A DNA stretch of 44,872 nt from a virus: positions 1-44,872 of the IMG/VR virus record IMGVR_UViG_3300045996_001246. One strand, 5' to 3'. Within the stretch, counting starts at the first letter, position 1, and each line of letters begins with the position of its first letter. Shown here piece after piece: positions 31,405 to 40,400 of this stretch. The notes beneath the pieces were generated by a model. That model did not search any database, was not told the origin of the DNA, and saw only the letters and a list, made by a program, of their open reading frames with translations. The position numbers and the translations under genes were made by a program.

Positions 31405-31737
31405 GTGTTTGGCCGCAGGATTTTTAGCCGCGTCGGGAGGCTCCTAAAGTTTGCTTACCTGGAGGTGCGTTTTCGATTCGATCGACGCATCCCCATTTGC
31501 CATTCTTTGCTGCAAACCCCTAACGCATCCGGGGACGAAGTGTCAGTCTTCCAGAAGCGGTTCAATCACTATGCCGAGCGATACAATCTCCGCATCCCGG
31601 TGACCGGTGTGTATGACGAAGCCACTCAGGCAGCCGTAGCCACCTTCCAGAAGTTGGCCCTTTATGTCCTGAACGGCGATGGATTCGTGGGTCCTGTCAC
31701 CGCCCGAGAGCTAAGAATTAAGCTCCTCGGGGAATAG
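31405..31737 (+). CDS. Peptidoglycan-binding domain protein, 110 aa
   Basis: GTG 31405 follows GAAGGGAG. Residues ~40-110 form one peptidoglycan-binding type 1 domain: SGDEVSVFQKRFNHY, then VTGVYDEATQAAVATFQK and GDGFVGPVTARELRIKL, the classic 'l...L...G.....dG.fg..T..av..fQ' layout. The first ~25 residues are basic with aromatic residues. No catalytic domain is attached. Because it lies in the head cluster and not beside the endolysin, it may be a virion component contacting the cell wall; it could also be a lysis helper. Confidence 0.75.
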   Translation: MFGRRIFSRVGRLLKFAYLEVRFRFDRRIPICHSLLQTPNASGDEVSVFQKRFNHYAERYNLRIPVTGVYDEATQAAVATFQKLALYVLNGDGFVGPVTARELRIKLLGE

Positions 31738-31742
31738 GTTGC

Positions 31743-31749
31743 CGATACT
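31743..31749 (+). promoter_or_regulatory. CGATACT motif placed for leaderless transcription of the protease gene
   Basis: The final T is 6 bases before the ATG at 31756. No Shine-Dalgarno sequence is present between 31738 and 31755. If the hexamer GATACT is a -10 box, the first transcribed base is the start codon A. Confidence 0.55.
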
Positions 31750-31755
31750 GTCATC

Positions 31756-32931
31756 ATGAGCACAAACATTGTCTACAGCGGCCGGGACACCGAGGGCTAT
31801 GTTGAGCTCGCCTCTTCCCGTCTCAAGCCGCAGGGCAAGCTTTTTCGCAAGCATATCCTCCCTTGGGGCGACCTCAAGTATGACGGCTCCACCATCGAAA
31901 TCAACGAGCAGTTTGCTGACAAGTTGATCAAGAACTTCAGTGCGGGCGTATGTGACATCGTTCAGGTTCCTCTGGTCGATGATAAGAATCGTCACTCCGA
32001 GGATCCTACCCGTAACGTTGGCCGGGTGGTCGATATCGAGACCGGCCCCAAGGGGATTTACGCCGTCATCGATGCCGTAAAGCATGCGGATGATTTTGGT
32101 AAGACTTTGCTTGGCGCATCCGCAATGATGCACACAAACTATACCGATACTAAAACAGGAAACAAAGTTGGGCCCACTCTGATCCATTGTGCAGTGACTA
32201 ACAGGCCCTACATTACAAACCTGGATGACTTCGATGAAGTGATCGCCATGTCGGTCGATACTTCCGGAGAAGAGACCGTTCTTTTGGGAGCGGCAAACAC
32301 TGAGGAGAAGGTTATGCCGAAGACCCGCGAAGAACTGCTCGCCGAGCTGAAGAAGGACCACGGCATTGATGTTGAGGCCCTGCAGGCTCAGGTCGCCGAG
32401 AAGGACACCAAGGTCACCGAGCTGTCCGCCTCTGTGGAGGAGAAGGACGCCAAGATCGTTGAGCTTTCCGGCAAGATCGAGGAGAAGGACGCCGAGGTTG
32501 TCGAGCTGGCTGCCAAGGTTGTAGAGGTCAACGAGGGTGATGAGGTTTCTCTCGCCGATGTCGGCAATGCGATCGTAGAGCTTTCCGCCAAGATCGATGC
32601 GAAGGATGCCCAGATCGTTGAGCTTTCCGGTAAGGTTGATGCAATCGAGGCTGAGAAGGAAGAGCTTCGCACCGCCGCAGCCGAGGCCGAGGTCGAGGGC
32701 TACATTAAGACCGGACGCATCCTGCCTAAGCAGCGCGAGCGCATGATCACGCTTTCCCTGGAGGACCGTGAGGCCTTCGAGGATCTCCTTCCGGAGAACG
32801 CCATCGTAACTCTCTCCGAGAGCGGCGTTACCTCCCACCAGGACACCAATAGTGACGAGGCCAAGGAGCAGCAGTCCGAGACCGAGCGTCTGGCGAAGCT
32901 GGCTCGCGAACTGGCCGGAATCAAGGAATAG
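31756..32931 (+). CDS. Prohead protease fused to scaffold
   Basis: This 391-residue protein combines a protease (residues 1-~165) with a scaffold-like coiled coil. The first part (ILPWGDLKYDGSTIEIN, then VPLVDDKNRHSEDPTRNVG near 75-93 and GASAMMHTNY near 120) follows the layout of Mu gpI-type prohead proteases, with a candidate His and Ser in those segments. Residues ~190-310 are heptads such as EEKDAKIVELSGKI, typical of scaffolds. The C-terminal ~90 residues are acidic helices ending LARELAGIKE. An internal start at 32314 could give scaffold alone. Its place before the decoration and capsid genes is standard. Confidence 0.8.
   Translation: MSTNIVYSGRDTEGYVELASSRLKPQGKLFRKHILPWGDLKYDGSTIEINEQFADKLIKNFSAGVCDIVQVPLVDDKNRHSEDPTRNVGRVVDIETGPKGIYAVIDAVKHADDFGKTLLGASAMMHTNYTDTKTGNKVGPTLIHCAVTNRPYITNLDDFDEVIAMSVDTSGEETVLLGAANTEEKVMPKTREELLAELKKDHGIDVEALQAQVAEKDTKVTELSASVEEKDAKIVELSGKIEEKDAEVVELAAKVVEVNEGDEVSLADVGNAIVELSAKIDAKDAQIVELSGKVDAIEAEKEELRTAAAEAEVEGYIKTGRILPKQRERMITLSLEDREAFEDLLPENAIVTLSESGVTSHQDTNSDEAKEQQSETERLAKLARELAGIKE
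32256..32262 (+). promoter_or_regulatory. CGATACT motif before the internal scaffold start
   Basis: The motif lies inside the protease coding region, 51 bases upstream of the nested ATG at 32314. A second copy at 32145-32151 has no such relation. Its role is uncertain. Confidence 0.3.
32314..32931 (+). CDS. Nested scaffold protein (internal start), 205 aa
   Basis: ATG 32314 is in frame with the protease-scaffold gene and has AGGAG at 32303-32307 at normal spacing. It begins MPKTREELLAELKK, a natural N terminus, and contains the whole coiled coil and C-terminal tail. Lambda C/Nu3 and related phages make scaffold this way. The start is predicted from ribosome-site quality; no direct proof exists. 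Confidence 0.55.
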   Translation: MPKTREELLAELKKDHGIDVEALQAQVAEKDTKVTELSASVEEKDAKIVELSGKIEEKDAEVVELAAKVVEVNEGDEVSLADVGNAIVELSAKIDAKDAQIVELSGKVDAIEAEKEELRTAAAEAEVEGYIKTGRILPKQRERMITLSLEDREAFEDLLPENAIVTLSESGVTSHQDTNSDEAKEQQSETERLAKLARELAGIKE

Positions 32932-32960
32932 TAACAACCCAAAGGAAGAGGTAGAAAGAA

Positions 32961-33353
32961 ATGGCTGAACTAGAAGGTAATGTCCTTCGGCCTCCGGGCT
33001 TTGGGCCAACCGTCACCCTTGCTCCGGTCGAAGAGCTCTTGGCCAAGACTGGCTATGGAACGATCCAGGTCGGTGGCACTGTCGCAGCGGGCGAAGGAAT
33101 CATCCGTGTGGGTGAGCCGATGCGCCGCAAGACCTCAGGCAACACCAAGCTCTGGGAGAAGACGACCTACGCCAACGCGCAGGCTCTTTCCCGCAATGCC
33201 GTGGACGCTACGTCCGAGGCCAAGCTTGTCGATCTTGTTCTCGGCGGTGTGATCAACGTGAACGTGCAGGCCATCCTGCCCGCCAACGCTGCCGCCCTTG
33301 CCACCGCTCTCGGTGGTACCTACTACCCAACGTTCGAGTGGATTAAGTTCTGA
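32961..33353 (+). CDS. Head decoration-like protein, 130 aa
   Basis: ATG 32961 follows GGAAGAGG. The 130-residue protein has a Gly/Val/Ala-rich beta core (VGGTVAAGEGIIRVGEPM) followed by a helical, Ala-rich half and an aromatic end (YYPTFEWIKF). Position immediately before the major capsid protein and size are typical of capsid decoration proteins, which stabilise the shell after expansion. Codon use is strongly biased, as for an abundant virion protein. No direct sequence match is claimed. Confidence 0.6.
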   Translation: MAELEGNVLRPPGFGPTVTLAPVEELLAKTGYGTIQVGGTVAAGEGIIRVGEPMRRKTSGNTKLWEKTTYANAQALSRNAVDATSEAKLVDLVLGGVINVNVQAILPANAAALATALGGTYYPTFEWIKF

Positions 33354-33424
33354 CGCACCAGGCAATGGGGGGTCTCGCAGGCAATTGACCCAACCAGAGC
33401 ACTTATACCGAAGGAGATCAACCA

Positions 33425-34432
33425 ATGCCTGAACTACAGATCAGTCTGTTGGAGGCCACGACCTTCCTGGACGTGGTGCAGCAGTTGCCGACGCCACCAA
33501 CGCTGACCCTGCTCAACAGGGCTACCAAGGTCCCAAGCCCTTACCCAACTGCAACGTGGGAGATCATTAAGGGCCAGCGCACGGTCGCTACGCCGAACGT
33601 ACCGAACGCCGAAGCACACATCGTGCCAAGGCTCGGACGCTCACAGCGCTCGGCCGAGTTTGTCTACCTTCGTGAGAAGAAGGTCTTCCAGCCAACCACG
33701 ATCCACTGGCTACGTTCCGCGAATACTCGCGCCAACCAGGCCAACGCCGAGAGGGCCGTCCTGCAGGAGGTCCGTGACCTCAACACCAGGTACGATAACT
33801 TCTGGGAGTGGGCACTTTGGCAGGCAGTCCAGGGAACCCTGACGATCGATTCTCCTGATGTACAGGCCACGATCGACTACGGCTTCACCTCTGCCCACAA
33901 GCCAGCAGCAACCCCGATGTGGGATGTGGCAACCCCGCAGAACATCATCGATAACGTCAATGCCTGGAAGCAGCTAATTTTGCGCGATGGACAGGTAGCG
34001 GCAAACGAGGCTTATTCGACATCCACCACCCTCGGATACATCGTTAAGTCCTTCGTGAACTCCGGAATTGATCTTCTGTCCGACCGCATGAAGGACGAGT
34101 ACTACTCGACCGGCACGCTGAAGGGCTTCATGGGCCTGAACTGGACCGCCGTTGACACCGTGTACGATGTGCGCGCCGTCAACGGAACCTTCACCCAGGT
34201 GAACTTCGTTCCTGACAATGTGGTTGTATTCGGTAACTTCACCGATAACAACCCGATTGAGTTGATGCAGGGACCGACCGCCGATGATGAGGCTCCTGAG
34301 GGCTTCATTGGTCGCTTCGCCAAGACGTGGAAGGAAAAGGACCCTTCGGCTCGTCAGTACCTGCTGGAGGAGCACGCACTTCCGGTGCTGCGTCGTCCAG
34401 AGCAGTTCGTGGTCGCCACAGTCAAGAGCTGA
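33425..34432 (+). CDS. Major capsid protein, lambda gpE-like
   Basis: The 335-residue protein begins with the short hydrophobic N-terminal segment typical of gpE-family capsids (LLEATTFLDVVQQLP), then an R-x-YLREKKVF-like region (FVYLREKKVFQP near 78-89) followed by helices (LRSANTRANQAN near 95). Later parts include DNFWEWALWQAVQG and a C-terminal EEHALPVLRRPEQFVVATVKS, like gpE's closing strands. AAGGAG precedes the ATG. Codon bias is the strongest in the window (very few rare codons), consistent with the most abundant protein. Its upstream gap (33354-33424) holds only a poor promoter-like pair. Confidence 0.9.
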   Translation: MPELQISLLEATTFLDVVQQLPTPPTLTLLNRATKVPSPYPTATWEIIKGQRTVATPNVPNAEAHIVPRLGRSQRSAEFVYLREKKVFQPTTIHWLRSANTRANQANAERAVLQEVRDLNTRYDNFWEWALWQAVQGTLTIDSPDVQATIDYGFTSAHKPAATPMWDVATPQNIIDNVNAWKQLILRDGQVAANEAYSTSTTLGYIVKSFVNSGIDLLSDRMKDEYYSTGTLKGFMGLNWTAVDTVYDVRAVNGTFTQVNFVPDNVVVFGNFTDNNPIELMQGPTADDEAPEGFIGRFAKTWKEKDPSARQYLLEEHALPVLRRPEQFVVATVKS

Positions 34433-34459
34433 TCTTGAACTAGAAATAACGAAACGAGG

Positions 34460-34502
34460 AATCCCGTTTGATATCCTGAAAAGGGAATTCAAGCGGGATT
34501 TT
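34460..34502 (+). terminator. Terminator or attenuator after the capsid gene
   Basis: AATCCCGTTTGA (34460-34471) pairs with TCAAGCGGGATT (34489-34500), 12 pairs including one G-T, around a 17-base loop that can itself fold. Four T (34499-34502) close it. The T-run is short, so partial read-through to the next gene is likely. Confidence 0.65.
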
Positions 34503-34523
34503 CTCACTACAGGAGGAATCATC

Positions 34524-34964
34524 ATGGCAGGACGTAAGGAAGAGGCCCCAAAGGGCGACAGCCAGGTTGAGGACCAGGAAAAGTCCGAGGGAAGCTTCGG
34601 AATTTCTGGCGGCAACGTTGTGGCCGACAAGGCAGCCGAAGGAGACCCGGATGCGGGAACCGCTCCGGTCGAGTCTGAGGCTGAGAAGCTGGCCGCCAAG
34701 GCAGCCGAGGCTCAGCGCGATGCTGATGCTGCAGAGGCCCAGGCCCGTCAGGTCCAGGTCGATGCCGCAGTCGAGGCAGCCAAGGACGCTCGTGCAGAGT
34801 CAGTCGAGACTGACGACCAGGGACGTGTCATTGGCGTTGATGGAAAGAACCCGGTTTCCAACATCAACCCAGATCCTCGCACCATTCGTGGAGCCGAGGG
34901 CGTCATTGTCACCGATCAGGTTGTGACCGAGTACCAGAACGCACCAAGCAACGACGACGAATAA
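34524..34964 (+). CDS. Acidic Ala/Glu-rich head-region protein, 146 aa
   Basis: ATG 34524 follows AGGAGG. The 146-residue product is very acidic. Residues 50-100 form a single Ala/Glu/Gln helix, followed by a DDQGRVIGVDGKNP turn and a strand-rich end. It lacks cysteine and aromatic core residues. It follows the terminator after the capsid gene and so is expected to be expressed below the level of the capsid protein. It could be a head-tail or scaffolding accessory; its family is unknown. Confidence 0.55.
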   Translation: MAGRKEEAPKGDSQVEDQEKSEGSFGISGGNVVADKAAEGDPDAGTAPVESEAEKLAAKAAEAQRDADAAEAQARQVQVDAAVEAAKDARAESVETDDQGRVIGVDGKNPVSNINPDPRTIRGAEGVIVTDQVVTEYQNAPSNDDE

Positions 34965-34982
34965 CAACCCAAGGAGAACGCA

Positions 34983-35564
34983 GTGAGCGTCGAAACCCCT
35001 GAAGACATCAAGCCGTTGGACAGCATCATTGGTGAGCCAAAGCCCGCTGAGAGGCGGGTGCCTACCAAGAAGGCTGCCCCACGGAAGAAGGTTTCTGTCC
35101 CGAAGCCTCGAACAGAAGCAGAGATTCGCGCAGAGATAGAAGCGGAATATCGCTTGAAGGAAGAGATTCGGGAGCAGATTCGGGCAGAGGAGCGAGCAAA
35201 GCTTGAGGCCGAGCTCGCTTCTCGACCCACCCCCGCAGCAACAGGCATTCAAGATCTTTCCCAGTTGGCGGAATTGGAGGAAACTCCGTACGTCCATATT
35301 ACGCCAGGACCAGGAGAGATCGTTATTCATTTCTTAGATGATGGTGCCACAATAGGTTCTCGACTCACCCGACGTGGTGAGGAGCTGGCTGTTAATCCGG
35401 AGAAAGAGACTTGGGTGAATATGACCCGGGTTCAGCAGCAGAAGGTCTACGGTCGCCAGCTTTGGGCTAAGGGTCCATGGCCCTATGGAGGTTTCGACCT
35501 CACCGATCCGGAGCTGACTGTCGAGGATAAGCTCAAGCTTATTGCGATTACGAACAAGAACTAG
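34983..35564 (+). CDS. Hypothetical head-region protein, 193 aa
   Basis: GTG 34983 follows AAGGAG. Residues 20-45 are strongly basic and Pro-rich (VPTKKAAPRKKVSVPKPR); residues 48-85 form a charged helix (EAEIRAEIEAEYRLKEEIRE). The C-terminal ~90 residues are a globular domain with VHITPGPGEIVIHFLDDG and WAKGPWPYGGFD. This basic-tail plus globular layout could suit a connector or capsid-associated protein. No family is recognised. Confidence 0.6.
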   Translation: MSVETPEDIKPLDSIIGEPKPAERRVPTKKAAPRKKVSVPKPRTEAEIRAEIEAEYRLKEEIREQIRAEERAKLEAELASRPTPAATGIQDLSQLAELEETPYVHITPGPGEIVIHFLDDGATIGSRLTRRGEELAVNPEKETWVNMTRVQQQKVYGRQLWAKGPWPYGGFDLTDPELTVEDKLKLIAITNKN

Positions 35565-35582
35565 ACTAGGAGGAGGGAAGAC

Positions 35583-36143
35583 GTGGCCCTCACACTTCCC
35601 ACTCCTGAGGAGTTGGAGAACCATCAGGAGGAAATGACTCCTGAGACTGCTCTTCAGCGCGCCGCCGATCTATTAACCCTGGCTACCGGTCTAGATGCAA
35701 CACCGACCGATCCACTCGCTGCCAGAATGGCCAAAACAGCCATCCTGGATATGGCTCGTTTCTTGATCGAAGATCACGATAACTTCACCGCTCGCACCAG
35801 CCCATTCTCGTCCGAGCGTATCGGCTCCTACTCCTACACCAAGATGCAGGAGAAGCTCAAGCTCGATCCCTATGCCGGAACCGGAGTTCCTGGATTCGAT
35901 CAGGCCGTCGATTACTTCCGGGGTCTTGAGGATTCTCAGATCGAGACCATCTCCCAGTGGGTATTCCTGCCCGAGGAACAGCTCGAACTGTTCTACACCA
36001 AGGATGGGGTCTCACTCATCGATCACGATCCTGGATCCTTTTCCCTCTTCCCTGATATGCCCTACGATCGTATTCTGGTTGCGCGCGAGGACGATATTAC
36101 AGTCAGCGAGGATGGATTCCCAATTTTGGTGGTGGAGCCGTAA
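35583..36143 (+). CDS. Putative head-tail adaptor, 186 aa
   Basis: GTG 35583 follows GGAGGAGGG. The product is a helical protein whose residues 20-60 (ALQRAADLLTLATGL, then AKTAILDMARFLIE) resemble the helix bundle of HK97 gp6/SPP1 gp15-type adaptors, which ring the portal. The tail is beta-rich, ending FPILVVEP. Position downstream of the capsid gene and upstream of the head-closure candidate is normal for an adaptor. Similarity is judged by pattern; confidence is moderate. Confidence 0.55.
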   Translation: MALTLPTPEELENHQEEMTPETALQRAADLLTLATGLDATPTDPLAARMAKTAILDMARFLIEDHDNFTARTSPFSSERIGSYSYTKMQEKLKLDPYAGTGVPGFDQAVDYFRGLEDSQIETISQWVFLPEEQLELFYTKDGVSLIDHDPGSFSLFPDMPYDRILVAREDDITVSEDGFPILVVEP

Positions 36144-36454
36144 TGACTGTTTCGTATGAAGTGCCGGTATTCAACGGCTTAGGTCAGGTGACCGATAAGT
36201 TTCACCGACCCCTAGCCACCGTGGAAGAGTTGGACCAGGCTGTGTCCGATACTTCTGGTGACTACGAGAGACTACCAATCGGCAGTACGATCACTATCAC
36301 CAAGTCCGGGGGGACCTGGCCAGGATCCCCTACCGGACGGGAAGATTTGGTAATCATTTGGAAAGGCGCTGAGCCCTCTCCTCCGATTGTATCTACCAGG
36401 ACTGTCGGGGTAGCAGGATTGCTCGACAACGTTGACCTTCGTTTGATCGTCTAA
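36143..36454 (+). CDS. Hypothetical protein, 103 aa
   Basis: The start overlaps the last base of the previous stop (TAATG). The 103-residue product is beta-rich (strands near 50-60, GSTITITKSGG, and 68-75, DLVIIWKG). A CGATACT copy at 36247 lies inside it. It is probably a structural protein by position, with no recognised family. Confidence 0.5.
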   Translation: MTVSYEVPVFNGLGQVTDKFHRPLATVEELDQAVSDTSGDYERLPIGSTITITKSGGTWPGSPTGREDLVIIWKGAEPSPPIVSTRTVGVAGLLDNVDLRLIV

Positions 36455-36463
36455 GGAGAAGAA

Positions 36464-37237
36464 ATGCCGGAAGTAACCAAGCGCAAGGTCACCATGCGCA
36501 CAGCGAATGTGATCGGTTATGATGAAGACAGCAAGCCCATTGTCACCGTTAGCGGCGCAGAGGATTATGTTCGTCCGGACTTCTTGGATGAGTATGTGGC
36601 CGATGCGCGTACCCGTTGGCAGGATGTAACGGTCTCGGAGGAGCCCGACGCCGGACCTGGTGGGTATGAAGGTGCCACCTATATCCCTGAGACCCTGAAT
36701 CACCCCGAGGCTGGTAAGTATTTCCCAGCCGAAGGTGAGGCTATTGAGGGTGAGGTAGTCGAGGACGACAAGCCCCGCAAGCGCGGAGGCGGGAAAGTAT
36801 CTGCTTTCCTTCCAGGTAATGGCGTTCTTGGTAATGCAGCATTCTTCCTCGGTCTTCAGGCTTCCTTGGCAGTGGCCGTGGCGACCCTGGCAGCGGCTAT
36901 CCAGACCACGACTCAGAAGAACACTGTAGCTACCGCCTACGGAACTGCTGCTACCTATGCGGCACTCTACACGACCGTTCCCGGCGGCTCTGCAGGTACT
37001 GAGGTCTCTGGTGGATCTCCGGCCTATGCCCGCAAGGCTTTGACCTGGGGTGCCGCCTCAAACGGTGTGATCACGGTTACGGTGACCTTCGATGTGCCAG
37101 CCTCGACCACGGTCGTTGGTGCCGGTGTGCATACCGCTGTCACTGCAGGAACCTACCTGGATGGTGCTTCGGTCACCTCCCAGAACTTCGCCTCACAAGG
37201 CACGTACCAGGTTACGCTCACCTACACCCAGACCTAA
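36464..37237 (+). CDS. Virion protein with C-terminal beta-sandwich, 257 aa
   Basis: ATG 36464 follows AAGGAGAAG. Residues 1-~105 are an acidic region joined by a basic, Gly-rich linker (KPRKRGGGK) to a hydrophobic helix pair (residues 115-145). The last ~110 residues (YAALYTTVPGGSAGTEVSGG, then TVTFDVPASTTVVGAGVHT) form the beta-sandwich seen in many phage decoration and minor tail proteins, with the 'G.yaR....W' core (YARKALTWGAAS). It may be a surface decoration protein or capsid-associated adhesin. Assignment is by pattern. Confidence 0.5.
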   Translation: MPEVTKRKVTMRTANVIGYDEDSKPIVTVSGAEDYVRPDFLDEYVADARTRWQDVTVSEEPDAGPGGYEGATYIPETLNHPEAGKYFPAEGEAIEGEVVEDDKPRKRGGGKVSAFLPGNGVLGNAAFFLGLQASLAVAVATLAAAIQTTTQKNTVATAYGTAATYAALYTTVPGGSAGTEVSGGSPAYARKALTWGAASNGVITVTVTFDVPASTTVVGAGVHTAVTAGTYLDGASVTSQNFASQGTYQVTLTYTQT

Positions 37238-37257
37238 GTCGCCGGGGGCGGTGACGC

Positions 37258-37431
37258 ATGGCTCTTCTGGAGGTTAAGTACAGGGATGGCGCGGTGTTCT
37301 TGAATACAGATATCCCTTTGGCTGATGCGCAGGCTTTTCTAACCAACTTGAATTCTCAGCGTACCGCTATCTCAATTCCCAATGGAGCCGCTATCACCCG
37401 CGCAAACGTAATGTATGCCAGGGTAGAGTGA
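37258..37431 (+). CDS. Short protein, 57 aa
   Basis: ATG 37258 follows GGGGGCGG. The 57-residue product has a strand pair (LLEVKYRDGAVFLN) followed by a helix (ADAQAFLTNLNSQ) and another short strand. It fits exactly between two structural genes, with a CGATACT motif directly after it. I do not recognise it. The coding call rests on the open frame, ribosome site and gap filling. Confidence 0.5.
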   Translation: MALLEVKYRDGAVFLNTDIPLADAQAFLTNLNSQRTAISIPNGAAITRANVMYARVE

Positions 37432-37437
37432 CCGGGA

Positions 37438-37444
37438 CGATACT
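37438..37444 (+). promoter_or_regulatory. CGATACT motif, candidate -10 element
   Basis: This copy is intergenic, 6 bases after the stop of the 37258 gene and 36 bases before the ATG at 37481, with a ribosome site (AGGAGG) at 37453 and a weaker GAAAGG nearer the start. Confidence 0.5.
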
Positions 37445-37480
37445 TCTGTAAACAGGAGGCATTGAGAGAAAGGTAGGCCG

Positions 37481-40400
37481 ATGGCAACTCTAACGGCCTA
37501 CCCCACATCTAACTCTGTTATTTCGGGCACTGTCTGGGCCACTCTTACTAATGCCTACGGCGCTCCTGATACCACGGTCGCAACCTATACGTCTTCGACC
37601 TCTAGCGCCACCGGTACTGTTGAGTATGGCACATATGATTTTTCGGCCATTCCTGCCGGTTCCACGATCAACTCTGTTACAGTTGGCGTAACCCAGGGAT
37701 GTAACAACACTGGCCGACTTCTAGCCCCTCAGTACCAGGTATTCTTGGCCGGTTCTCAGAGTGGTACGACTCAGACTGGAACTCTTCAGACCGCGCTAAC
37801 GCTGAACACCTTTGCGGCTACTGTCTTTACGTTGGCTCAGCTTCAGACTTCAAACAACGTTCGTGTTCGCATCATTGCCCGCAAGGCAGCCTCCACCCAG
37901 TCCGGTATTCAAAACATTGATGCCGTCGCCATTACGGTTGACTATACCCCACCATCCCAGAACTTCTCGGGGTCTGCAACCCTGTCCGGATCGGGAACTT
38001 TGAGCGGCGTCGGTACTGTCGTTTCTTCGGGAACCTTTTCAGGTTCCGGCACTCTAACACTAGCTCCCCCTCCGACCTCGATTCCGAATGTTGTTCTTTG
38101 GTACACGGCGAAGGATGTTTCGGGGCTCGCTGACGGTGCGGCTGTCACTACTCTGGCATCTCGCGTAGGTAGTTCAAACGCTGCGCAGGCCACTTCAAAC
38201 CAGCAGCCAACCAAGCAAACAGTCAGCGGTGAACCTGTTATTCGATTCGACGGTTTTGACGATTCTCTCACCCTCGACGGTACGGCCTTGGGTGTTACGA
38301 ATAACATTGCCGGGTTAAGCATATTTATCCGGGCGAAGCTTAACAGTGTTCCCACTGTCACTTCGGGACATTTCCTATCCTTTTCAACCAACGCTATTAA
38401 CTCTAGCCGCATAACTGTTCGGATTCCGGGAAATACTTCCAACTTTGCCCTTGGAGGTCGTCGAGTTGACGGTACGTCGTTGGTTGTAGTGAGTGGTGGC
38501 ACTTACGGAACCAGCGCGCCGCGCGCTATCAGTGCGATCTACGATTTTGCTAACAACGATCTATTTGGCTGGCTTGATGGATCCTCAGTAATATCTAACA
38601 CCAACTGGGATACCTCCTCTGGCAATACCTCAGCCACTAATTCTGCCGGTGCCGCGTTGGGTGCGCTAGCCAGTGGGTCAAGTGAATTTTTGGCCATTGA
38701 CCTGTATGAAGTCGTCATTATAAATCGGGTTGTAACGACGGCCGAGCGTCAAGTTCTTGAGAGCTACCTCAATCAATCTTCTTCTGGATTCGCGAACCTC
38801 TCTGGATCCGGAACCCTGGTTATTGAATCACCTTCTGAAACCGGCTATTACTCAGAAATCTACTCGGATGTTTACGGTGCAGCTCCTACTGGCTTTACCG
38901 GCTCTCTGACCCTCTCCGGATCAGGAACTCTTTCGTTCCCGACCCAGACGCCTACTCCTATCCAGACGGCGAACCTATCGGGTGCGGGAACTCTGAGTTT
39001 CCCAACCCAGATTCCTACCCCGATTCAGATCGCTAACTTGTCCGGATCGGGAACTCTGAGTTTCCCAACCCAGATTCCTACCCCAATTCAGGTTGCAAAC
39101 CTTTCTGGATCAGGAACTCTAAGCCTCCCATCTCAGATTCCTGCCCCTATCCAGACCGCAAATCTCTCTGGCTCCGGAACTCTTTCTGGGCTAGGATCCC
39201 CGACGCCGCTGGGAGCATTGGCCCTTTCAGGCTCAGGAACCCTTTCCGGGTTATCTTCTCTTGTCACTACCTTGGGCTCCGTCCTGCTTTCTGGTTCTGG
39301 TACCCTTTCTACTTCGGCTATCCCCTCTCCTATCCAGGCCTTGAACCTGTCCGGATCCGGAACACTGTCGGGGGTCGGCCTGGTGATCTTTGTCGGTACT
39401 TTGAACTTGGCGGGTTCGGGAACCCTGACCACTTCGGGGGCTCCTAATCCTATCTCTGCGGTCGCTCTCTCGGGTTCTGGCACCTTGTCCGCATTGTCGG
39501 GGCCCATTACTATCTCAAACCTATCTCTGTGGTTTAAGGCCTCTGCCCTTTCTGGACAAGCCGATGGATCGGCGGTTACCTCCTGGAATTCTGAAGTTGG
39601 GACATCCACAGCCTCCCAGGCTACGGGAGCGAATCAACCGACCAAGGTGACCCCGATCGGTGCGACCGCTGTTCGGTTTGACGGTAGCAATGATTACCTT
39701 CTGTTGAACGGAGATGCGCTGACTTTCTCGAATAATATTGCCGGAGCTACGGTGTTTGTTCGGGCCAAGTTTACAACCACTCCTTCGGTGGGGCACATGC
39801 TTTATGCTACTGTGAATGGTTCGAATGGCATTCGTCTTTCGGTCTATTCGAGTTCAGGTGCCGGATCTTTGGCCGCCCGTAGGCCTGACGGTAGCACGCT
39901 CGCACTTCTTGTCGGCGGCACTGGTGCGGGTACGACTTTGGTAAAGACTCACACAGCCGTATTCGATTTCGCCAACAGCGATGCCTTTATTTATCTGGAT
40001 GGGGTATTAACTAATTCCAGCACTTCATTTTTGACTTCTGGAAATACGAATGCGTCGGACGCTTCTCTCGTAGCGATTGGATCTCATCCTGCAGGGGGCA
40101 CTGAATTTTTGGGCTTTGACCTGTATGAGCTGCTGGTCTACAACAGAGTTCTTTCCAGTACCGAGCGTCAGGTCGTAGAAAGTTACCTGAATCAGACATT
40201 GACTCTGGTCGGATCCACCGCCCTATCTGGTTCTGGAACTCTTACTACGGCGGCGATCCCGAAGCCTCTCGGAGCCGCGTCATTGGCGGGTTCGGGATCT
40301 CTTTCCACCTCGTCTATTCCGAAGCCTTTCGGTGCGTCTGTCCTATCCGGCTCTGGAACCCTGTCTGCGGTCCAGGTCGGCAATGACTTCTACGATGATG

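Noticed and set aside
31405-31737. Peptidoglycan-binding gene as a second endolysin
   Set aside because: It is only 110 residues with no catalytic motif. A complete endolysin is present at 42616.
31711-33009. Long minus-strand open frame opposite the protease/scaffold gene
   Set aside because: Its Leu/Gly/Asp-rich composition mirrors the Glu/Lys/Val heptads of the + strand gene. No start signal or domain supports it.
33385-33409. TTGACC and TATACC as a promoter for the major capsid gene
   Set aside because: The spacer is only 13 bases, and a start downstream of TATACC would fall on the ribosome site. It is too poor to list as a promoter.
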